Below, one piece after another: positions 54,255 through 64,000 of a DNA stretch of 64,000 nt (its first letter is position 1; each line of letters begins with the position of its first letter). The position numbers and the translations under genes are program-made. The notes beneath the pieces are model-generated. The model was given only the letters and a program-made list of their open reading frames with translations. It ran no database searches and had not been told where the DNA came from. Location of the stretch: assembly GCF_000247815.1 (NCBI RefSeq), contig NC_021671.1, positions 22,105,874-22,169,873 of the forward strand, in the 5' to 3' direction. The stretch is from Ficedula albicollis. Taxonomy: Eukaryota > Chordata > Aves > Passeriformes > Muscicapidae.

Positions 54255-55779
54255 TATGCAGGAGCACTGTACCTCAGTGCTGACAGGTTTTCCCAAAATC
54301 TGGATGTGGAGCAATGGCATCGAGAGCATATTCGTAGCAGATAAGTGCATGGGAAGAGCACCTGAAAACTCCAAGGAGAGGACTGTGAGCTTCTCACACA
54401 CTCTGCAAGCAAATCTAAATGGCTCATGTCACAGGAGTGTGCAGGGCAGGGGACAGCAGGGACCCAACAGACTGGGAAGAGTAATCTTTGAGCAACCTTT
54501 TGGCTCTGATAGTCCTGTGCCACCCACCAGGGACAATGAGGACAGATGCAAGAGGAGCAGTGTCTTTGGAGGGGCAGCTCTGGAAGGAGATCACTTTAAG
54601 AGATAATTGGCTTTCCTCCAGCTCAGGGATGATGAAGTTTCTCTGCATTTTCCAGGCTGATGCACTATAGTCTTGAATTTTGATCCCACTGTCCGACATT
54701 ACACTTTAGGCTATTGCCTTGCACTGTGTGCTGAAATTCCTCTCAGATAAATTCAGCACTGTAGGATAGGGCTGGAAATTGCTCTCTTTCCACACAGAGT
54801 CTGGGACACTGCCTGAAACACAATTTTCTTCTCTCTACAGAGCAAAGCTGCTTAGAAAAGCAAAATGGCACCTTTCAGACATGCTCAATACACATATCCC
54901 ACCACCATTAAATGATGCAAATAAACTTATCTGTTTACATTGCAAACATAGTTGAACTGGTAGGTCAATAAAAAATTAATTGAAGAACATACTTGACAAT
55001 GAAGACTTTTGAAAAGGAATTCAACCATTAAATTACTTGCAAAAAGAACAGTGATGGGGATTGGAGACCTACTGAAAAGAAAGACCAAATGAGATGGAAT
55101 GAGTATTTCCCAGAATTTATGTACAGTACCTTGTAGTCCAGATTTTTTTGCATTACTAAATCAACTTAAAAAGAAATAGATTGCAAAAGGGAATAATACG
55201 TAAACAAAATTTTTTAAAAAGGGAAAAGCATATAAATGTCTCTGAGGAAGATAAAATAGAAATAGCAGCAGCAAACCAAACTGCATTTCTCAGGGCTATT
55301 AGTACTTAAATACCTGACAGCTCAAATATATCACCTTATCTCTAAACCTAAATTTTTTTCTCTCCTTGTCCATAGAGATAAATTTTACTATCTACTATTT
55401 CATGGGGGAAGGAATTGAGGCAGAGGAGGAAATTTAAACTGCCCAATATTGCCCACTTCTTTGGACGTGACCATAAGAAAACAAAGGCATATTGGCTGTC
55501 TGAACTAGCTTCTCAGAACATACCACCCTACTTTGTAAATACAGCAAAAAGTAAACTAGAGGCAAATTCTGCTGCTTTGACTATGAGGCTGATGTGATTG
55601 TATGGTCCAGGGCTGCTTTCAGGGGGCAGAGAGCCTGTGCTTCCAGTGCTCTGATTCTGACAAAAGAAGATGACTCCATAGAGACAAAGGAAAAGTAGGG
55701 CTTTTTTCTTCTCTCATTTTTGAACACTAGAAAAATACAATATCTAGTCAATAAGGTGTTTAGAAAGTCAGGGGTTGCC

Positions 55780-56005
55780 TGAGGCTTTCATTAAAACATT
55801 GCTTGAGGGAAGGATGAACAGGACGAATAATTAACATGTCTGCATGTTGCTCGGCTTGAGAGCAATGTGCCTCATAATAGATGTTTGCCAGCATGACTTC
55901 AGTCAGATATGCAGATTGCAAGTATTGCCACTTGGCTGAAACAGGCTTATTTGATGGAAGTGGCCTAACTTACTAGGAGATTTATTTGCAGATGGATTAA
56001 CTAAA
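55780..56005. promoter_or_regulatory. Possible conserved non-coding element
   Basis: This is a non-repetitive stretch of balanced composition with an AATTAA core near 55830 and other TAAT-type and E-box-like words. It has no coding frame. The call rests on sequence texture only. Confidence 0.18.
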
Positions 56006-57131
56006 AAAAACACCAAAGCCTCGGGGCTTGGTACTCCCAGTGTTGGTGATTTATTACCCTTGACTACACATGTACATACCTACATACCTTTCTGAATAAT
56101 GCTATAGGAAGAGGTGTCAGAAAACCAATTCCTTCTACAAACTCTGGAGATAGCCTTTAATCAGGTTTATGCTGAAGTTTGCTCTGTGCCAGACCATTCT
56201 GATATACACACACCATCTTGAGGCAAAGCCTCTCACAGGACATGACTTGTTTTGAGCCCCCACTTGTCCACAGTAGGATTTGAGAAGTTGAGACACTGAT
56301 GAGACATAAGATCAAAGAAGAGGGTCTGAACCTCTATTCATCAAAGAGATGTGAGAAAATAAAAGCTGTCAGGTTGAACCAAACTAACCTGTGCCTTTTC
56401 CCTGAAGGTGTCCAACTGTGTATGATATGATGGAAATGACAGGCATAAGCCTTATAGCAGGTGATAGTTTAGGGTCTAGGGACAAAGATTGTAACTCATG
56501 CTCAGCAGAGCCTTGGTTACATGATTCGTTTTGAATTTGACTAATCCCCTTTAAGACTCACTTACTTTATTGTTCTCTCAAATATCCTGTGGCAATGATT
56601 TCCATAGCTTTCTCTTTGCACACTGTAAAAACTAAATTCTTTGTTGTAATCTTGCTGCCTTGTGAGTCATAAACTCTCCACTGTTCTTGTTTTATAAATT
56701 CTGCAAGTTTTTAATTTTATAGACTTCTGTCACTGTACATTTCACCCATAGTCAGCTCTTCCAGATAAAAAGCTATCTTGCCTAGTTTGTCCCCATATTG
56801 GGAGCTGCCCCATTCCTCTGATCATGCTTGTTGAGCACGTTGCCCTCTGCAGCTCCAGGACACCTCCCAGCAGTGAAGCAGGACTGCACATGTGCCACTT
56901 GGGGTGCGGGAGCACCATGCAGACAGTGTGTAACATCATAACAGGGCTTTTCTCTTTTGCTATTACTTATCACAGATCCTAAAATTTGCACTGTCTTTAG
57001 ATCACTGACCAGATGTCAGTGCCCTGAGGGCACCAGCAGTCCTGACTGTCCTTGCCCACCCCTTCCTTGGCTCCCCCATGCTGCCCACAGCCCATTACCA
57101 GCCATCCTTTGTCTCCTCCTCCCATCTCTCA

Positions 57132-57188
57132 CTGCTCTCTGAGAGCTGATTTTTTTTGAGACTATCTGCAATTAATCTCAGAGAGCAG
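57132..57188. repeat. Perfect 13-bp inverted repeat (stem-loop)
   Basis: CTGCTCTCTGAGA (57132-57144) is exactly complementary to 57176-57188, with a 31-base loop. The stem is too short for a typical microRNA precursor. Role unknown. Confidence 0.88.
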
Positions 57189-58270
57189 CAGGGAATGTGA
57201 ATTGTTGTGACCTTCACAACTTGAGAAAAAAAAATCAGACACACATGTTGTTTTTCACATTACTACTGATTACATAAGTGTTGAAACCTAGTTAATTCCT
57301 TCAAGGAAATTTTGTACACAATGTCAAATCCTGTCAACTCCTAAAATGGTGTAATGCACATCTATATTGGGTTTATAGGCAACATTCAGCTGTGCATTTT
57401 AGCTAATGCATTCCTTAGGTTGTGTAGAGAGAGTAAGAATAGTGCAGAAAAGTATGACATACTCCATTGACTCATGTTGCTCAAAGCACAAAACACTATC
57501 TTTTACTTTGCTGGGGTGTGAGATTTCCATCTCACATTCTTCCTAAGTAATGAGACTCTTTGGATCACAGAGGGTAGAAGAAATAAGGTGTGAATCATTA
57601 GAGTTTCCAATTTATTTTTCACCTGAAAGAAAAATAATGCCTCACCTGAGGAAAGAAAAAGACAAGACTGGGAAAAGGGAGAAATGCTGAAATGTCTGAG
57701 CTTGTGGTAGGTGCAAATTTACTCAGTCAATATTTATAACTGGCTAAGGAAGAAGAGAAATGGTAAAATTGTGATGAATTGAATTGCTAATAAATTCAAA
57801 TGCCTGTGATTTTGCAAAATACCTGGGAAATACCCCTCAATTTAAGGCCTGGGAAATTATTTAAGATCAATGTAGAATAACACATAGGGGGTAGGGGAAG
57901 TAAGTGCAATCATGGTCACAGTTAGCTACTTCTGCTCTAGGAAAGAGCAGCACTTAAAATCTCAATTCTAGAACAACTCCATCTTAAATTTTGAAAACGT
58001 TCTACTCCCTCCAGGTTTTAAAGGTTATTGCTTGAAGTTACTGCTGTCCTTTTTGTACACACAATGCTTAGGAAACAATTCATTTCAACGAGAAAGAATG
58101 GACAATAATATCCCATACAAAGTCCTTTAAAAATTAAAGCCCTTGGCACACAAGACAGAAAATTTGGTCTACACATTCAAAACAGATAGCATCCTTGGAT
58201 TGCATGTGTATAAGAGATGTTATTCTAAATAATCCACCTCTTTCTGCTTAGAGACACTTAATTGTGTACA

Positions 58271-58430
58271 AGAGAATAGGTTAAGTGAATAAAATAAGGA
58301 TCTTGGCTACTAAGTATGGAATCCAGCCGAGTCATTGAGAGAGAGAGACCTGAAGAGAATAGGTTAAGTGAATAAAATAAGGATCTTGGCTACTAAGTAT
58401 GGAATCCAGCCGAGTCATTGAGAGAGAGAG
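58271..58430. repeat. Two-copy duplication, 77-bp identical copies, 83-bp period
   Basis: Copy 1 is 58271-58347 and copy 2 is 58354-58430, identical over 77 bases and separated by ACCTGA (58348-58353). Both end in a short (GA)n tract. Identity suggests a very recent event. Confidence 0.93.
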
Positions 58431-59299
58431 CTGCTGGCTTCTGTTGGCTGCTGTCACTTGAGAAGGGCCCCAGCTTCAGGACAGTGTCCTTTGCTTGGCT
58501 GGAAATCCAACACTTTCTTCTTTCTTTAAAATATGCAGTGGTTTAATGTCACTGGGTAGAAGAGGCAGATTGACAAGCAGTACAAAGGGCTAGAAAATGA
58601 CTTTTTTTGGCCATTTAGCTTCGGCAAATGGTTTATCCCTGGAGTAACTACATGTGTAAGTTAGTGTTTCTGTCCATATCAGTTGAAGCAAATCCCCTGT
58701 TCATCCCTTGTCCTGGGCACTGGTTTGCACTGCAGCATCATCTTGGAGCATGCAGAGTAGCACTGTTTTTCTGTAGGAAACAAAACAGAAAGATGTACTC
58801 AAGGAGTGCTTTTGTTGCACAAACTCCTAAAGACAGGTGAATTTGGAACACAAATGAGACTAGAGCTAGTGCAAAATAAAAGCTCCCAAAATTTGTACAG
58901 TGTAGTTGTCATGTCCTCAACAGCAAAGCCCCATCTGGCTTTCCTGATGGGTTTCTGGGGGGCCACACTACTTGCCAGTGAAAACACAGCTACTGCAGTT
59001 CAAACCACTCAGGCACTAAGAGCTGCCCCATTGCCAATCCACTCACCCAGCATGTGGAAAAAAATCAGGCTAAAAATGCAGCAGTCTTCCTCTTAGTTGT
59101 GCCTTTAGGCAACAGAGAGAAATTGGGATAAGAAAGCCTGAAAACAGATGTGCTCCACCCCCTCATTCGTACCATTTATAGAGACCTGTTTACTCCTTTT
59201 AATAGCCCCACTCAAGCTTGCTGTAAGAAATTAAATCATAATATATATTTTAAATTAAATTAAGCTGTGAAAATCATTCCTTTTGGTGTCCAGTTGCAA

Positions 59300-59620
59300 T
59301 CACCTCTAAAGAGAGTTTACACTGCCAACAGATGGAAACTGTATGTGTAATTTTGATAACGCTTTTGCTGACAAAGTTATTTAATTAATGGCAGTGAAAT
59401 CTAAGATTGGAAGTGAACCATGCCAGACAAATAGTTATTGCCTGCTATAATTTTTCCCCCAAGGGCCACCTGCATTATTTATATGATCTATTAAATGGTG
59501 CATGCTTTTAAGTAGTTAAGCTGCATTTTGAGAATGACCCATTCAAATCAAAACAGCGTTTTTCTAACTCTGGATTATAAATGCCATATAAAATATTTTT
59601 TTATAACCTAAAATGAGAAC
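59300..59620. promoter_or_regulatory. Possible conserved non-coding element
   Basis: The stretch has a CAGATG E-box (59329-59334) and a TTAATTAATG homeodomain-type site (59391-59400), followed by unique AT-rich sequence without repeats. This combination is common in developmental enhancers. No alignment was possible, so conservation is inferred from texture only. Confidence 0.22.
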
Positions 59621-62229
59621 TATGAATGGCAATCACCTAAGTGGGAGAAGGAAAACAGATACATTGGGAATAAAGGGCTGACTGCTCTTGATTATCCCTA
59701 TGTTTGGCTTGGATGGTCTGGGTGGTTAAAGGGGTAGACTTGAGCAACTTTCTTAGCTAAAGTTTCTCTGGTGGCCCTTTAGGCAGTATAGTTTTGCCAC
59801 ACAATTTTATACACTTGTGTGGGAAGTGCTGCTCTGCATCAGCATGCAGCTCTGCTCACTTAACCTCTGTTACATTTTACTGGGATGTGCAGTCATTCAA
59901 AGTAGGGAACTCTGCAGAGCCCTCCTCCTCAAGGACAATTACGACGTGGACAGTAGCAAAAAGTGAAAGTAAGTAATAAAATCCTGCTATGAGATTTCAC
60001 TGGCATTCCTTAAAATATTTTAAATGCCTTTCCCCTATTCTTATAAGAAGGAAAAAATTCCTAGAGTTACTTCAGATTGGGATTTCATTTTTGATCTAAG
60101 ACAGATTGCTCTTGCCATTTCTTTGCAATGGTGATGCCTCAGATGTTATTCCCACAGAAACTTCAGCAATATAAATATTCTGTATGCAACAGGAGTGATA
60201 CCAAATCTTCGTTACAAGGGATATGAAAATTTCATATTAATGAATATTTTAATTATGTTAATTACATGGCTGCAATTTTAAAATTTGCGGTTGCCATTTT
60301 CAAAGGTGTTTGTCAAAACTAATGCATCTAAATCTCCTTTATACTATTCTCAGTCTAATTATTTTATTATATAGGGGCTTTAGTGAAAACCAGAGGTTCT
60401 CAGCACTTTTAGAACAAAATTCCATAACTAAATATTGATCTATGAACCTGCTGAAAGCACCAGGGACCTTCTGTTCTCTAATAGGTTGTTTTATACATAA
60501 TACAGCTGAATTAAAGGGAGGCTTTGAGGAACAATCCAGTGAAAGCTGCAGCCTAATCTGTGAATATATATTAGAAAGTATTTCCATTTTTGTGGTTTAT
60601 ATAATCACTTATTTGTCACCGGCAAACAGATAAGAGAAAACAGAACATTGCCTGAGTAAAAATGTATGGATGAGGAAAACAAAGAAAAGCAATGATCCTC
60701 TTAATTTTTATAAATAATCAGAATTTTTTTCTAAAGTTGTATGTCTCTCTGAGACACAATATGTTCTTTGAAGTGTTAAATCCAAATTAATTTATTTCAA
60801 AATTGAAATCAGCTACATTGGCTGCGACTGAAATCCTGGAATGGACTTACAGAGATTTGTGATTTGAACACCTTAGGGATGATGATCTCTGTGTGACTGG
60901 GGAAACAACCTGGCAGTAATGAGCAATAAAGTAGAGCCACAACACTCATTAGTCATTACTGAAAAATTGAGACATATTTTTGAAACCAGAGACACTTGTC
61001 CTCTACCTCTGAAATTCAGGGGGTTTTCCAATCACACACCTTGTCCACATCCAGGCTCTCACACAGGGGAGAGTTATAAATCTTTTTGCATTTATGTGAT
61101 TCCTCTTTGTGAATAAGAAAATAATAGAAGTCCAAATAATTTGTTGGCTTTGGCCTTCTGCTTCATGGTAGAAATCAAAACATGTGACAGGAAGAGGTAA
61201 CATTTTATTTTTCATGTTTATGTTCATGCAATTTTATGTATCACTGATTTATTTAGGCTACAGTACTTAGTCTCCTTGTTTTTCTAATGAGAATTGACTG
61301 GTATGCCTTTTTTCTATTTCCTTACTCTTTGGTTGCTTTTGTTGCTTAATAGAAATAATGAAGACTGTGACATAATAATAACTTAATAACTTTCCTTAAA
61401 AACTTTTTAAAGAGCTGCAAAAAAAAATCCAAAAGGCTTCAAAAAGCTAATAAATGACTAGTTTTTCCTTATTTACTTAGCTTTCCTATTTGGTTAGCTT
61501 TAAAAAGAATTTTAAGGCAAGTTGGAGAGCAGAATTTGTTTTTGCACAATCCATGCTGCACAATGGAATGAATTAAGGACAGAAATCTTTCTTGTAAATC
61601 TTACCTTCTTGAGTTTGGACCTTTATACCTTATTGGGGTGTTTGATGTTGGGGTTTTTTTTGTTTGTTCTTGGTTTGGGGTTTTTTTTGGAGGAGGAGGG
61701 TGTGTGCAGAAAACTGAATTACTGAATAAAATTGTTACAATTTGTATCACTGAAAAAATATATTTGTCCTGGAACCAAAGGCAGATTAAATTATTGTAAG
61801 AAATTAAGAGTCATCATCTTTTCCAATCCTTCCTTAACCCCATATAAGTATTTTTAGGCACTCAGATTCATTCATAGTGTGGATCAATATGGAATGCTAA
61901 GGCTGTGTCTGAAGAATTGAAAAATGACATTACTGCAATATTCATTTTCAATAAAACTAGTCAGACGAGGATGATTATCATTTGCAAACACTTGTGAAGC
62001 AGTGAATTAATTTTATGAAAGTGTGATGGACTAAACTGTTTCAAAATGATCATTATAACCACTGCATATAGCTATCCTTAATCTATATTTTGAATATATC
62101 TTTATTTAACCAGGATGAAAAAAGCTGCCTAAAATCCCTTTTGACGTAGAACATAACAAGATAGCAATCCCTGCAAAACTCATAATTCTCAGGGAAATTG
62201 TTAACCAATTATAAACATAACACAAAATA

Positions 62230-62420
62230 TCAATGGCCATGATGTATTTTAAACACAATTATGATAATAAAGTAAAATCAAATATGTGCAAGCAGTAGCA
62301 ATTACTAGTGCATATCATTAAGCCATCTGCTAATTAATCCTAAGCAATAATATGGTTTATTTAATAAGTTTCAGCATTTCCCTTTGAAGATGTCTACAGA
62401 AAAATAAGTGGTTTATGTCT
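62230..62420. promoter_or_regulatory. Possible conserved non-coding element
   Basis: Homeodomain-type cores are dense here, including TAATTAATCC at 62331-62340, which overlaps a bicoid-type TAATCC. The sequence is unique and non-coding. Evidence is limited to motif density. Confidence 0.2.
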
Positions 62421-64000
62421 GGTGAAGCAGGAAATGATTCTATGAGACTAGAGTTTGTAATAACTTGGAACGCCTCAGATGTTTTTATTTAATTGTTGCC
62501 ACTACTACAACAATTTTAAATATTACCAGGCTGCTTGAGCAAAACCTGCAAGAATAGGAGTGTGAGAGCTGCTTTTGAGTAGAAAGCAGTTCACAACAGC
62601 CAACAAATTGATCACAGAGGAGGCCATCTCAAAGGCCTGAAATTATAGGAGAACTTCGTATCAATTTCATGAGACTGCCTATGGGATGGGAACACTCAGT
62701 ACCTCAAGACATAAACTCATTTCCTGTTGCTACCAAATTCAGTAAATTTAAGTAATTGTTCCATCTGGCTAAATATCTCATAGTTAGTGTCTGGTATTCT
62801 AAGCATCAAACCTTTTTCTCTGTCATCCTAAAATTTGCTGCTACACATATAGAATATGTTTTGTTCCTCTTCTCTCATGTGAACATCTACTACCAGAGCC
62901 AATCTACTATCATTTTCCTTATTCCCTCTGTGGAAAAGTCCATTCTGCCAAGTGTAAAGGACTATTAAAGGACTATCCTCCCATAACGAAATAAAATATT
63001 TAAAGTTTATTATAAGCACAGCACTCCCTAAAGATTTAGAAAATATTCTTTAAACTGCACATAATACATCTAGTGCCAAGCCTTTTGACACAGCTTCATT
63101 TTCTTAAAGAAGGAAAGATGTTGCAATTTAGTGCTTTATGAATTTTGTAGTGTTTGAACAGCTACTTCAATAAATGCTAAATTAGCAATATTTGTTTTAA
63201 AAAGGGACAGCTTGTGCAAACCTTAGAGAGATGGAGGATTAAGTGATACTTTCATCAATCAAGATGACATTGCTTTTCTGGAGAAGGAAAGGGGGGCTGT
63301 GGGAAGGCAACGGGGGGAACAATCAACTTCCATTTCTCTTGAAGGAAGTACTACAGGGATTTATCAACTGGCAAGTCAAATGCAGAAAATGTCATCTGAT
63401 AAAAGGCTGTGGTCTGATCCATCAAATCCTCTGAAACTCTGCTGAAGAAAGTACTGTGCAAAGAGAATAATTTCTGATTTAAACCACTGTATGGGTAGAA
63501 AGATTTCATATGGATTTTATCTGACAGTAAGATTAAATCAGCTCAGTTAAAAACAGAAAAGAAGCACTTGAGTTTTCGTGGTCCTTAACTTTTTCAAATA
63601 AAGGAAAAACATGACCTTGCCTGTCTTATTCATTTGCACCAGAGAGCTAGAACAGTCCTGTAAATCTAAAGTAAGGAGGATTTACAGTACAAAGGGAGCT
63701 GACTTTTCATGGCTCATAGTAACACATCCTGCTGCTGCTGCCCGAAGGGGAAGGTTGTAGTGACCAGCTTGTTATTTGTTTCTGACAGCTCTGTGAGGTG
63801 CATTGCTCCTCTCTGTAAATGAGTCCCTCTTTTGTTTTTAATCCCAGCCCAACTGATTTGATCACTGGCATAAGGCAGCCCTGAGAGTGGTGGCCTGGCC
63901 TGTGGCATCAGACTGAGCAGAGCTAGGCTGTGCCCAGTGACCAGCTCACAGACCTTGCACAAAACTGACAGGACTCTTGGACTCATCTCACCCTCCTCAG

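Larger units (their letters stand above)
54255..58270. other. Largely unique non-coding sequence
   Basis: No gene is supported. Open frames around 54130-54606 are GC-richer but have no domain. A possible conserved element (55780-56005) and a perfect inverted repeat (57132-57188) are listed separately. Confidence 0.5.
58431..64000. other. Largely unique non-coding sequence
   Basis: No gene is supported. Two possible conserved elements are listed separately (59300-59620 and 62230-62420). A G/T-rich tract lies at about 61634-61710. A small 11-bp tandem pair (TAAAGGACTAT) lies at 62955-62976. Open frames are short and unremarkable. Confidence 0.5.

Noticed and set aside
54130..54606. 158-codon plus-strand open frame
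   Set aside because: It spans part of a 76-bp duplication that is not a multiple of 3, overlaps frames on both strands, and has no recognisable domain.

Overview
The window looks like non-coding nuclear DNA from a bird, probably a neoavian. It is AT-rich and CpG-poor. It carries two degenerate CR1 LINE fragments of the avian type and one solo endogenous-retrovirus LTR. I found no protein-coding gene, rRNA, tRNA or CRISPR array that I can support. The long open frames all come from simple repeats or from chance. It reads as intergenic or deep intronic sequence, and the bird assignment rests mainly on the CR1 sequences.

Layout: 1-12,278 is unique sequence with small tandem duplications and a 168-base C run at 5,807-5,974 lying between two ~293-bp direct repeats. 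12,279-12,965 is a composite block: a 142-bp segment present twice, then about 73 copies of CCAA, then an A/C-rich tract. 12,966-24,755 is mostly unique, broken by an 845-base C run at 17,935-18,779. 24,756-26,416 is a perfect 11-bp satellite (151 copies of AGTTTCAGGGA) ending in a short GGGAA repeat. 26,442-48,484 is unique sequence with C runs of 450 bases (29,502) and 239 bases (41,322), a CR1 tail (31,956-32,145) and several two-copy duplications. 48,485-50,575 is a nested block: a triplicated flank, then a minus-strand CR1 with reverse-transcriptase remnants, split by a 505-bp minus-strand solo LTR. 50,576-64,000 is unique sequence with three more duplications and some stretches that look like conserved non-coding elements.

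Three patterns stand out. First, every C run longer than 100 bases adjoins an A or T homopolymer of at least 19 bases, and three of the four lie between direct repeats of their own flank. These are either a real insertion/expansion process or a sequencing/assembly artefact. Second, there are at least fifteen young two- or three-copy tandem duplications of 46-293 bp, many differing by 0-3 bases. Third, each 11-bp satellite unit contains a TTCNNNGAA (STAT/GAS-type) and a GAANNTTC (HSF-type) core, so the array would be about 150 such sites at a spacing close to one DNA helical turn.

The block at 48.5-50.6 kb gives a relative order of events: CR1 insertion first; then, in unknown order, LTR insertion into the CR1 and triplication of the CR1 edge. 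Family names were assigned by recognition only, with no database search.
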